Notes: generated from the sequence alone by a model not told the origin. Shown: positions 1 to 6,390, counted from the first letter of the stretch. The stretch: 6,910 nucleotides of DNA from a bacterium (GCA_011049955.1 DRGV01000040.1:1-6910), one strand, 5' to 3'. Numbers and translations are program-made.

Positions 1-333
1 AGGCTAAAGGTCTACCAGTTTACCCTGAGATTTATAGATAAAATCTTTGAGGTGTATAGAAAGTTACCAAAAGAATTTAAATATTCTATAGGCAGTAATC
101 TGTTAAGAGCTGGCTTATCTATTGCGAATAATCTGGCGGAAGGAAGTGGTAAAAAATCAAATAAGGAAAAGGCTCGTTATTATGGTACTTCTTTAGATTC
201 AGCAAGGGAATGTGCTTCTGTGTTTAATGTCTTAATTAGACAATCTCTTATTGACAAACCAACATTTAAAGACTTACGTAAAGATAGCCGAGAAATTACC
301 AGTATGATTACTGGCTTAATCGATTCTTTATAA
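1..333 (+). CDS. four-helix-bundle protein (23S rRNA intervening-sequence type), 5' end outside window
   Basis: The frame is open from base 1 to the TAA at 331-333, giving 110 visible residues. The first residues (RLKVYQFTLRF, then DKIFEVYRKLPKEF) look like the usual first helix of this family, so the true start lies before the window and the GTG at 52 is almost certainly an internal valine. The family hallmark appears as SIANNLAEGSG at visible residues 40-50, followed by the conserved small-residue and acidic helix around TSLDSARECASVF. These proteins are short, all-helical, and named from open reading frames inside intervening sequences of some 23S rRNA genes. They also occur widely outside rRNA, and their molecular role is not established. 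Here the gene sits 37 bases upstream of proA, and the gap carries a repeat (341-364). No rRNA sequence is visible next to it. Family assignment is firm; function is unknown. Confidence 0.85.
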   Translation, partial: RLKVYQFTLRFIDKIFEVYRKLPKEFKYSIGSNLLRAGLSIANNLAEGSGKKSNKEKARYYGTSLDSARECASVFNVLIRQSLIDKPTFKDLRKDSREITSMITGLIDSL

Positions 334-340
334 TTTTTTC

Positions 341-364
341 ACTGTAAACTGTAAACTGGTTACT
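341..364. repeat. tandem ACTGTAA/GTAAACT repeat before proA
   Basis: ACTGTAAACTGTAAACTGGTTACT contains two overlapping copies of ACTGTAAACTG. The 17 bases at 348-364 recur exactly at 4654-4670 before the platform gene, and both copies follow a TAATTTTTT run. The repeat occupies most of the short gap before proA. No clear Shine-Dalgarno sequence is visible between it and the proA start. Confidence 0.6.
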
Positions 365-370
365 TCTTAT

Positions 371-1630
371 ATGGGTGTTAAGGTGGATATCAAGAACGAG
401 ATGATTAATCTGGCCAGGAGGGCGAAGAGAGCCTCAGAGGAATTAGCCAAACTTTCTATCCCTGCCAAGAACAGCATTCTACGAAATATGGCCAGGGGAC
501 TCTCTAAGGGAAAGAAAGGGATTTTAAGAGCAAATGAAAGGGACATTGAACTCGCTAAGAAGAAAGGTCTAAGCAGGGCCTTCATAGATCGCCTTACTTT
601 AACTCCCTCAGGCATTGAGAATATGACAAAATCCTTAAGGGAGATTGTTTCCCTTCCCGATCCTGTGGGAAGGATAATGAAGACCACCAGAAGACCCAAT
701 GGCTTAGTAATAAAGAAGGTGAGGGTCCCCATTGGGGTAATTGCCATGATCTATGAGGCCCGGCCGAATGTCACGGTAGAGGCCAGTGCTTTAGCCTTAA
801 AGAGCGGGAATGCCGTCATCCTGAAGGGGGGGAGCGAGGCCCGGAACTCCAATCTTGCCATCACCAAGATTTTAAAAGAAATTAAAGGCCTTCCTGAAGA
901 TGCTATTCAACTAATTAAAACTACCTCTCATCAAGCAGTAAAAGAATTACTGAGACTAAATGACTACATTGATCTCGTCATCCCCCGGGGAGGGGAAGGT
1001 CTCATCCGGATGGTGAGAAGAGAATCTACTATCCCGGTTATTGCCCATTCCAAGGGGTTATGCCACATTTATGTGGACCGGGATGCTGATCTGGGTATGG
1101 CGGAAGAGATAGTTTATAATGCCAAAGTTCAGAGACCAGGGGTCTGTAATGCCCTTGAGACCCTTTTAGTACATAAGAGTATTGCTAGGAGGTTTCTGCC
1201 CCGGATGATTGAAAGGCTGGAAGGGGCCGGTGTAGAGGTGAGGGGTTGTCCAAAGGCTAAAAGGATTGTTCCCGGTATTAATAAAGCAAGAGAGATCGAT
1301 TGGCAGACAGAGTACCTGGATCTCATCCTCTCTATCAGAATAGTTAATAGTCTGGAAGAGACCTTAGACCATATCTCGAAGTATGGTTCAAATCATTCAG
1401 AGGCCATAATTACCGAGAATAAGAAGGCGGCGGAGAGATTCTTGAAGGAGGTCGATGCCAGTGCGGTCTTTGTCAATGCCTCAACCCGGCTCCATGATGG
1501 TGGGGAGTTTGGTCTGGGGGCAGAGATCGGGATCTCTACCCAAAAGCTCCATGCCCGGGGTCCCATGGGTTTAGAAGAACTCACCACTTATAAGTACTTA
1601 GTCTACGGAGATGGGCAGGTCAGAGAATAG
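371..1630 (+). CDS. proA: glutamate-5-semialdehyde dehydrogenase (gamma-glutamyl phosphate reductase)
   Basis: ProA catalyses the NADPH-dependent reduction of gamma-glutamyl phosphate to glutamate-5-semialdehyde, the second step of proline synthesis from glutamate, in the cytoplasm. The 419-residue length is typical. Visible family motifs are YEARPNVTVEASALALKSGN (residues 128-147), the nucleotide-site stretch ILKGGSEARNSN (150-161), the catalytic cysteine at residue 259 in RPGVCNALETLLV (255-267), TEYLDLIL (313-320), YGSNHSEAIITE (338-349) and the C-terminal block around FGLGAEIGISTQKLHARGP (380-398). No key residue is missing. The ATG at 371 is taken as start because the helical N-terminus begins there at the usual distance; another in-frame ATG at 401 would clip it. 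The upstream ribosome-binding sequence is poor. The partner gene proB is not in the window and may lie upstream. The gene ends with TAG, 158 bases before nadD. Confidence 0.97.
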   Translation: MGVKVDIKNEMINLARRAKRASEELAKLSIPAKNSILRNMARGLSKGKKGILRANERDIELAKKKGLSRAFIDRLTLTPSGIENMTKSLREIVSLPDPVGRIMKTTRRPNGLVIKKVRVPIGVIAMIYEARPNVTVEASALALKSGNAVILKGGSEARNSNLAITKILKEIKGLPEDAIQLIKTTSHQAVKELLRLNDYIDLVIPRGGEGLIRMVRRESTIPVIAHSKGLCHIYVDRDADLGMAEEIVYNAKVQRPGVCNALETLLVHKSIARRFLPRMIERLEGAGVEVRGCPKAKRIVPGINKAREIDWQTEYLDLILSIRIVNSLEETLDHISKYGSNHSEAIITENKKAAERFLKEVDASAVFVNASTRLHDGGEFGLGAEIGISTQKLHARGPMGLEELTTYKYLVYGDGQVRE

Positions 1631-1647
1631 ATGATTAAAAGGATGAT

Positions 1648-1687
1648 AGTTCGGAGTTAGGAGAAAGAATACACCAAACTCCGAACT
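1648..1687. repeat. perfect 11-base inverted repeat after proA
   Basis: AGTTCGGAGTT at 1648-1658 is the exact reverse complement of AACTCCGAACT at 1677-1687, with an 18-base loop. The right arm includes the first of four CCGAACT words in this gap. No T-run follows, so it does not look like a standard intrinsic terminator. Confidence 0.7.
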
Positions 1688-1769
1688 CAAGGCCACCAGA
1701 GGTGGCCGTTACACCGAACTACAACGAAGCTGTTCACCGAACTCAAGCCCGAAGGGCGTACTCCGAACT
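1681..1769 (+). repeat. four CCGAACT words with interleaved small hairpins
   Basis: CCGAACT occurs at 1681-1687, 1714-1720, 1737-1743 and 1763-1769, at spacings of 33, 23 and 26 bases. Two copies extend to CCGAACTCAAG (1681 and 1737). The words alternate with short perfect stems: GGCCACC-AGA-GGTGGCC at 1691-1707 and GCCC-GAA-GGGC at 1747-1757. The array is non-coding on the best start choice for nadD. The frame is open through it, but the translation (PNYNEAVHRTQARRAYSELE) does not resemble any NadD extension. Confidence 0.6.
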
Positions 1770-1770
1770 G

Positions 1771-1791
1771 GAGCACTGGAGGTGCTCTGTG
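1771..1791 (+). promoter_or_regulatory. hairpin enclosing the nadD ribosome-binding site
   Basis: GAGCAC (1771-1776) pairs perfectly with GTGCTC (1782-1787) across the loop TGGAG. The strong Shine-Dalgarno sequence GGAGGT (1778-1783) lies mostly in the loop and partly in the 3' arm, and the GTG start follows at 1789 after a 5-base spacer. The site decides the start of nadD. The fold could modulate ribosome access, but that is inference from base pairing alone. Confidence 0.6.
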
Positions 1792-2385
1792 AGAATTGGA
1801 ATTATGGGCGGGACCTTCAACCCCATTCACTATGGTCATCTGGTGGCGGCCGAGGTGATGAGGGATAGGTTCAAGTTAGATAAGGTAATCTTCGTTCCTT
1901 CCTATCATACGCCCTACAAAGGGAAAAGAGACTTGGCCTCTTCTTCTCATCGCTATAAGATGGCAAAATTAGCCATAGAAAATAATGGTTATTTCTTAGT
2001 ATCTGATATTGAGATCGAAAGGGGTGGAAGGTCATATACTCGGGATACCATAAAAGAGTTTAAAAAAAGGTTTGGGAAAAGGACAAAACTTTTCTTTATC
2101 ACGGGAGCGGATGCCATCGCCCAGATGCCCAAGTGGAAGAGAGCCAAGGAATTACCCCAACTATGTGAGTTCATTGCTGTCTCCCGCCCTGGCTTTAAAT
2201 TAAAAAAACTTTCTCCGAAGTATCAAAAGTATACTCATCTGATTGAGATTTCTGCCTTAGCCATCTCATCCACAGATATCAGGAAACGTCTAAAAGGGGG
2301 CAAGACCATAAAGTATCTTCTCCCGGAGAAGGTGGAGAAGTATATCTATAGACACCGGCTCTATGATAGCAGACGGGCAAGATAA
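1789..2385 (+). CDS. nadD: nicotinate-nucleotide adenylyltransferase
   Basis: NadD joins ATP and nicotinate mononucleotide to give deamido-NAD, a required step of NAD synthesis in the cytoplasm. Starting at the GTG at 1789 gives 198 residues, normal for the family. The protein opens with MRIGIMGGTFNPIHYGH (residues 1-17), which holds the GGTFNPxH loop and the HxGH nucleotidyltransferase signature (HYGH, 14-17). Further motifs are VPSYHTPYK (36-44, substrate side), SYTRDT (82-87), GADAI (106-110) and ISSTDIR (159-165), the C-terminal phosphate-binding signature. A GTG at 1702 would add 29 residues translated from hairpin repeats and is rejected; GGAGGT at 1778-1783 supports 1789. In many bacteria nadD lies near proA, obg or rsfS, so the pairing with proA is ordinary. 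The gene ends with TAA and no rsfS follows. Confidence 0.96.
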   Translation: MRIGIMGGTFNPIHYGHLVAAEVMRDRFKLDKVIFVPSYHTPYKGKRDLASSSHRYKMAKLAIENNGYFLVSDIEIERGGRSYTRDTIKEFKKRFGKRTKLFFITGADAIAQMPKWKRAKELPQLCEFIAVSRPGFKLKKLSPKYQKYTHLIEISALAISSTDIRKRLKGGKTIKYLLPEKVEKYIYRHRLYDSRRAR

Positions 2386-2531
2386 GAACCCCCGATTTAT
2401 CGGAGAACCTTGTTTTTCGCTTCGCTCAAAATAGGCTTCACTATCGTTCAGCACAACGCAGATGCAGACGGATTAGAGCGGATTCATACAGACTTGCTCC
2501 TGACTATGCGGATAACAAGACTACATTGTTA
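2386..2531. other. intergenic stretch with degenerate 10-base-period repeat
   Basis: No gene is visible here. A 4-5 bp palindrome (CCGATTTATCGG, 2392-2403) follows nadD, with TTGTTTTT starting about 6 bases later; it is too weak to call a terminator. Around 2458-2495 the sequence has a loose 10-base period in which GATG, GGATT and GGATT recur (CGGATT at 2469 and 2479, and a related GCGGAT near 2509). This resembles degenerate GCGGATT/ACAGATT-like intergenic repeats seen in many uncultured-bacterium genomes; that comparison is from memory. Confidence 0.4.
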
Positions 2532-2651
2532 AATTTCTAATGTCTAATATCCAATTTCCAATAAAATGTCTAATTCTTGAATGTCTAATTTCCAAGAATA
2601 TTTTGACATTCTAGTATTGGACATTGAGAATTTTATTGGGCATTAGGAATT
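2532..2651. repeat. imperfect inverted-repeat element, copy A (miniature-element-like)
   Basis: The outer arms 2532-2549 and 2634-2651 match as reverse complements at 15 of 18 positions, and all three differences would be G-U pairs in plus-strand RNA. The inner arms 2565-2585 and 2605-2625 match at 18 of 21, around a 19-base loop. Unpaired bulges are 2550-2564 on the left and 2626-2633 on the right. The whole AT-rich stretch could fold as one long hairpin of about 120 bases. It has no open reading frame of note. It shares CCAATTTCCAATAA (2551-2564), AATATCCAAT and ATTGGACATT with the element at 4511-4615, so the two belong to one family. Confidence 0.75.
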
Positions 2652-2652
2652 G

Positions 2653-2710
2653 CCGCCCTTGGCGAGCCTCGCTCGCCTCGCTGAGCGGGCGAAGCGGGCA
2701 GGCGGGCGCA
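2653..2710. repeat. GC-rich hairpin-prone stretch
   Basis: This segment is made almost only of GCG, CTC and GGGC words and contrasts sharply with the AT-rich element just before it. GGCGAG (2661-2666) pairs with CTCGCC (2672-2677) across CCTCG, and CGCTC (2670-2674) can instead pair with GAGCG (2683-2687), giving mutually exclusive folds. No T-run follows. It lies 68 bases before the ATPase start and may be part of that transcript's leader or simply intergenic repeat. Confidence 0.45.
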
Positions 2711-2777
2711 TCCATCCGTTTGAATCTATTTATCTTTTTAATGCGTTAAAATAATCTTATAAAAGGAAAGAACTAAA

Positions 2778-4490
2778 ATGGATAAGATGCAGAAGAAAAA
2801 GTTGGGAGAAATCCTGGTGGAGAAAGAGGTAATCACCTCTGACCAGCTCACTCAAGCCCTGGCAGAACAGAGGAGGACCGGGGAGAGGCTGGGAAGGGTT
2901 CTGGTAAACCTGGGCTTCATCACAGAGCGAGAACTGATTAAGTTCTTAGGGGCGCAGATGGATATTCCTCCCGTTAACCTCGACAATTACCTCATTGATC
3001 CTCAGACCATAGATCTCGTTCCCCAGAGCCTGGCCAAACGTTATGTCCTCATCCCGGTCTTCAAGAGTGAGGATACCTTGACAGTAGCCATGGCCGATCC
3101 TCTGAACGTCTTTGCCATTGATGACCTTCAAGCCCGGGCAAAATGCAAGATTGTCCCGGCTGTGGCCTCAGAAGCCGACATCCTGAAGGCCATCGATCAG
3201 TACTATGGAATTAGTGAAAGTATGGAGGAGGTAATAAAGGAGGTCAGTGAGGAGAAGTTTAAGATGGAAGAGGTGGAAGAAGTCGATCTGGATAAGATCG
3301 AGGCCCTGGCAGAGGAGATGCCCATCATAAAGCTGGTCAACCTCATCATCATGCAGGCCATCAAGGACCGGGCAAGTGACATCCACATCGAGCCGGAGAG
3401 GGATAAGCTGAGGACAAGATATCGAATAGATGGCATACTATATGAGGTTCCTTCTCCTCCTAAGAGGCTGCAGCCGGCCATCGTCTCTCGAATTAAAATT
3501 ATGGCGGGAATGGACATCGCAGAGAAGAGGCTCCCCCAGGATGGCAGAATAAGGCTGAGGATGAGGAATAAGGATATCGATCTCAGGGTAGCCACATTAC
3601 CCACCTTGTTTGGAGAAAAGGTGGTCTTGAGAATTTTAGAGAGAGGGGCCATGATCGTTGCTCTGGATAAGCTGGGACTTCTTCCCGATACCAGAAAGAG
3701 ATATGAAGAGATCATTTCCCGACCCTATGGTATCGTTCTCTCCACAGGACCTACAGGCTGTGGTAAATCCTCTACTCTTTATGCTTCTTTGAATAAGATT
3801 AAGTCTACCAAGACGAACATCATCACCATTGAGGACCCCATAGAGTATCAGATAAGCTTGGTCAATCAGGTCCAGATCAATCCCAAGGCAGGACTCACCT
3901 TCGCCTCTGGCCTGCGTTCTTTCCTGAGGCAGGACCCGGACATCATCATGGTGGGTGAGATAAGGGACCTGGAGACAGCAGAGATCGCAGTCCATGCCTC
4001 TCTAACCGGCCACCTGGTCCTCTCCACCCTGCATACCAACGATGCCCCTACGGCCTTCACCAGATTGATAGATATGGGGGTGGAACCCTTTTTGGCCTCT
4101 TCCGCTGTTGCTGCAGTCATGGCCCAGAGGCTGGTGAGGACCATCTGTCCCAAGTGTAAGGAGGAGTATCAGCCACCCAAAGAGGTTCTGGAGGAGCTGG
4201 GCCTTTCCAAGGAGAAGGGCCTCAAGTTCTATAGAGGGAAGGGGTGCGGGAACTGCAAAAATACCGGGTATTTCGGTAGAACAGGAATCTTCGAGCTCCT
4301 CATCCCCAATGAAAAAATAAAGGATATGGTGGTGAAAAAGACCCCGTCAACAGAGCTGAGGAAAGAGGCCATGAGAGCCGGGATGATGTCTCTTAGAGAA
4401 GATGGGGTCTTTAAGATAAAGAAGGGAATTACTTCAGTAGGAGAGGTGTTAAGAGTTACTCAGGAAGAGGAGTTCAAGATCACCGCTTAA
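2778..4490 (+). CDS. pilB: type IV pilus assembly / type II secretion ATPase (PilB/GspE) with MshEN domain
   Basis: This is the cytoplasmic hexameric ATPase that drives assembly of a type IV filament, acting on the platform protein encoded next. Its 570 residues are full length. The N-terminus has two 24-residue MshEN motifs at residues 8-31 (starting KLGEILVEKEVI) and 37-60 (starting RLGRVLVNLGFI), separated by five residues; this pattern is known to bind cyclic di-GMP. An acidic linker (about 148-182) leads to the ATPase core: Asp box DIHIEPERDKLRTRYRIDG (201-219), RLPQDGRI (251-258), Walker A GPTGCGKS (324-331), Walker B region DIIMVGEIRD (388-397) and His box LSTLHTND (415-422). Four zinc-ligand cysteines are at 457, 460, 490 and 493. 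The ATG at 2778 follows AGGA at 2764-2767. Whether it serves a pilus or a secretion system cannot be settled here; gspE is the alternative symbol. Confidence 0.96.
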   Translation: MDKMQKKKLGEILVEKEVITSDQLTQALAEQRRTGERLGRVLVNLGFITERELIKFLGAQMDIPPVNLDNYLIDPQTIDLVPQSLAKRYVLIPVFKSEDTLTVAMADPLNVFAIDDLQARAKCKIVPAVASEADILKAIDQYYGISESMEEVIKEVSEEKFKMEEVEEVDLDKIEALAEEMPIIKLVNLIIMQAIKDRASDIHIEPERDKLRTRYRIDGILYEVPSPPKRLQPAIVSRIKIMAGMDIAEKRLPQDGRIRLRMRNKDIDLRVATLPTLFGEKVVLRILERGAMIVALDKLGLLPDTRKRYEEIISRPYGIVLSTGPTGCGKSSTLYASLNKIKSTKTNIITIEDPIEYQISLVNQVQINPKAGLTFASGLRSFLRQDPDIIMVGEIRDLETAEIAVHASLTGHLVLSTLHTNDAPTAFTRLIDMGVEPFLASSAVAAVMAQRLVRTICPKCKEEYQPPKEVLEELGLSKEKGLKFYRGKGCGNCKNTGYFGRTGIFELLIPNEKIKDMVVKKTPSTELRKEAMRAGMMSLREDGVFKIKKGITSVGEVLRVTQEEEFKITA

Positions 4491-4510
4491 AAACAGAATG
4501 ACCAAACAGA

Positions 4511-4615
4511 GAATTTCCAATATCCAATACCCAATTTCCAATAATTTAGACTAAACATTTGACATTTGAGAATTGGACATTTTGTTAGAAATTGGAAATT
4601 AGTAATTAGAAATTC
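4511..4615. repeat. imperfect inverted-repeat element, copy B
   Basis: The left arm starting at 4511 (GAATTTCCAATATCCAATAC) and the reverse complement of the sequence ending at 4615 agree at 27 of 37 positions, including the first seven bases and a shared CCAATTT block. The centre carries a small direct duplication, ACATTTGACATTTGA (4555-4569). It shares CCAATTTCCAATAA (4531-4544), AATATCCAAT (4519-4528) and ATTGGACATT (4572-4581) with the element at 2532-2651. It fills most of the 200-base gap between the ATPase and platform genes, so it probably lies within their transcript. Confidence 0.7.
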
Positions 4616-4653
4616 GATATGCTTGTTTCTTGGTTATTGTATCTTAATTTTTT

Positions 4654-4670
4654 ACTGTAAACTGGTTACT
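4654..4670. repeat. second copy of ACTGTAAACTGGTTACT before pilC
   Basis: These 17 bases are identical to 348-364 upstream of proA, and both copies follow TAATTTTTT. The following GGTTA extends a GGTTACTGGTTA tandem. It stops 10 bases before the Shine-Dalgarno GGAG (4680-4683) of the next gene. Confidence 0.65.
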
Positions 4671-4690
4671 GGTTATTTTGGAGATGAAAG

Positions 4691-5899
4691 ATGCCTACCT
4701 ATACTTATAAAGTGCGGGATAAATCCGGCCTGGTAGTTACTGGAACGAGAGAGGCGCCGAACGAAAGCGTCGTTGCCGATCGTTTGAGTGATCTGGGCTA
4801 CTATGTTATCTCCATCTCTTTAGAGAAAGAAGCGTCAGAGACCAGACTATTCACCCGGCGCAAAAAGGTGGGGACTCAGGATATCGTTACCTTTACCAGG
4901 CAGCTGGCCACCATGATCAGAGCCGGGATGACCTTTACCGTTAGCCTGGATACTCTCTCCCAGCAGACAGAGAACCCCACCTTAAAAGAGATAATAGTCC
5001 AGCTAAAGAAAGATGTTGAAGGAGGCTTATCTTTCTCCGATGCCCTGGCCAAGCATCCTAAAGCATTCTCAGAACTCTATGTCAATATGATTAGGGCGGG
5101 TGAAGCGGGAGGAGTATTAGAAGAAATACTGGAAAGATTAATCTTCATCGCAGAGAGGGAAGGGGAGACCAGGGCCCGACTCCGGGCCGCCTTAACCTAT
5201 CCTACAATAGTGGTCTCGGTTGCTGTCCTGGTCATCGGTTTCTTGGCAGTATTTGTCTTCCCCAGGTTCATGACCGTCTTTGCTGCCAGAGAGGTCATCC
5301 TCCCCCTGCCCACCAGGATCCTCTTGGCAGTGAGTAATTTTGTTCAGTCCTACTGGTGGGTCATACTGGGTGGAGCCTTGATAATAATCTTCTCTTTTCG
5401 GGGATATTATAGAACAGAGGGGGGAGGGTTTATCATCGACAGGATAAAGCTCAAAATCCCCATCTTCGGTCTACTGATTAAAAAACTCGTCGTTGCTCGC
5501 TTTGCTCGCATTCTCTCCACACTTCATAGTAGCGGAGTTCCCATTCTGAGTGCTTTGGAGATTGTGGAGAGAACCATTGGAAATGTCGTTATCTCTCGGG
5601 TAATAGAGAATGTGCGCACCAGCGTGAGGGAAGGGGAGTCGATTGCCGAGCCCCTGAGAATATCAAAGGTCTTTCCGCCTATGGTGGTGCATATGATTAC
5701 CATTGGGGAGGAGTCAGGAGCCCTGGATAAGATGCTCACTGAGGTAGCCGATACCTATGATAGAGAAGTGGACTATGCCTTGAAGAATGTTACCGCTGCC
5801 CTGGAACCCATTTTAATCGTTGTTATGGGAATCATCGTAGCCTTCATTGCTCTATCTCTATTCCTGCCCTACTTCGATATGATAAAACTCACCCGCTAA
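4691..5899 (+). CDS. pilC: type IV pilus / type II secretion inner-membrane platform protein (PilC/GspF)
   Basis: This polytopic inner-membrane protein forms the platform on which the ATPase of the preceding gene acts to insert pilin-like subunits. The 402 residues are standard for the family. The N-terminal MPTYTYKVRDKSGLVVTG (1-18) is the typical GspF/PilC opening. Two repeated T2SSF domains follow, about 66-192 and 269-392, each with the internal signature RAGEAGGVLEEIL (135-147) or TIGEESGALDKML (337-349). Hydrophobic segments are near 171-194, 221-237 and 370-393, giving the usual three-span topology. The ATG at 4691 is supported by GGAG at 4680-4683, seven bases upstream; an ATG at 4684 is out of frame. 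It lies 200 bases after the ATPase gene, an unusually loose spacing for this pair, caused by an inserted repeat element. gspF is the alternative symbol. Confidence 0.95.
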   Translation: MPTYTYKVRDKSGLVVTGTREAPNESVVADRLSDLGYYVISISLEKEASETRLFTRRKKVGTQDIVTFTRQLATMIRAGMTFTVSLDTLSQQTENPTLKEIIVQLKKDVEGGLSFSDALAKHPKAFSELYVNMIRAGEAGGVLEEILERLIFIAEREGETRARLRAALTYPTIVVSVAVLVIGFLAVFVFPRFMTVFAAREVILPLPTRILLAVSNFVQSYWWVILGGALIIIFSFRGYYRTEGGGFIIDRIKLKIPIFGLLIKKLVVARFARILSTLHSSGVPILSALEIVERTIGNVVISRVIENVRTSVREGESIAEPLRISKVFPPMVVHMITIGEESGALDKMLTEVADTYDREVDYALKNVTAALEPILIVVMGIIVAFIALSLFLPYFDMIKLTR

Positions 5900-5980
5900 A
5901 GTAGTAAATTCAGGATTAGGTCTAAAGGTCATGGTTAGAAAGCCCGTATCGGTAACGGTGAGGAGTTAGGTAATGATTAA

Positions 5981-6022
5981 ATCCCAAAATCCCAAATTAC
6001 AAATCACAAACAAATTACAAAT
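5981..6022. repeat. left inverted-repeat flank of four-helix-bundle cassette
   Basis: AATCCCAAAATCCC runs into AAATTACAAATCACAA (5994-6009), which matches the reverse complement of 6445-6460 at 15 of 16 positions. AAATTACAAAT (6012-6022) matches the reverse complement of 6429-6439 at 10 of 11. The repeat ends five bases before the ATG of the enclosed gene. Confidence 0.7.
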
Positions 6023-6026
6023 TTAA

Positions 6027-6389
6027 ATGACCGAAATCCCAAACAAGAAACGATACGACTTAGAGAAAAGGACTTTAGAATTTGCTAAGAATATTATTAG
6101 ATTATGCAAAAGATTGTCCAAGAATACAATAAACATAAAATTAATCAGCCAACTAATAAATGCCTCTGGTTCCGTAGGAGCAAATTATAGAGAGGCGAAT
6201 GAGGCTTTAAGCAAGAAAGACTTCGTATATAGGATGAGGATTACCAGAAAGGAATGCAAAGAGAGCAGTTATTAGTTAGAACTTTTAAAGGCAGCAAATC
6301 CTGAAGAAGGGGCGGCAATAGACACTCTCATAAAGGAATCGCAAGAATTAAGGAACATATTTACTTCGATAATTGACAAAACGAAGTAG
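6027..6389 (+). pseudogene. four-helix-bundle protein gene broken by an in-frame TAG
   Basis: From the ATG at 6027 the frame gives 82 residues to TAG at 6273-6275, then continues without a shift for 37 more codons to a second TAG at 6387-6389. The whole 120-codon frame looks like a complete member of the four-helix-bundle (intervening-sequence protein) family: helix 1 TLEFAKNIIRLCKRL, signature SGSVGANYREANEALSKKDF, helix 3 RITRKECKESSY, then LELLKAANP and a final helix with LIKESQELRNIFTSII. Family members usually have ESxYWL where this has SSY-stop-L, so one TGG to TAG change explains the break. TAG also ends proA and the pseudopilin gene here, so recoding is unlikely. No Shine-Dalgarno sequence is visible. 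It belongs to a different subfamily (GANYREA) from the gene at 1-333 (NLAEG). A truncated 82-residue product remains possible. Function unknown. Confidence 0.8.
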
Positions 6390-6390
6390 T

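Noticed and set aside
52..54. GTG as start of the first four-helix-bundle gene
   Set aside because: The frame is open to base 1 and the upstream residues match the family's first helix, so this is an internal valine.
1681..1769. CRISPR array
   Set aside because: The repeated word is only 7-11 bases, spacing is irregular (33, 23, 26), and no cas gene is present.
1702..1788. N-terminal extension of nadD from GTG at 1702
   Set aside because: It would translate hairpin repeats, resembles no NadD extension, and lacks the strong GGAGGT site that fits the GTG at 1789.
2392..2417. Intrinsic terminator after nadD
   Set aside because: The stem is only 4-5 bp and the T-run is interrupted and about 6 bases away.
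2720..2763. Sigma-70 promoter before the ATPase gene
   Set aside because: TTGAAT at 2720 has no -10 box at 16-18 bases; TAAAAT (2747) is 21 bases away.
3203..3715. Long antisense open frame inside the ATPase gene
   Set aside because: It is the complement of a conserved coding region, its product is low-complexity and Ser/Leu-rich, and it matches no family I know. The other antisense frames are rejected for the same reason.
6273..6275. UAG read as an amino acid (recoding)
   Set aside because: The same gene, proA and the pseudopilin gene all end with TAG at sensible family lengths.
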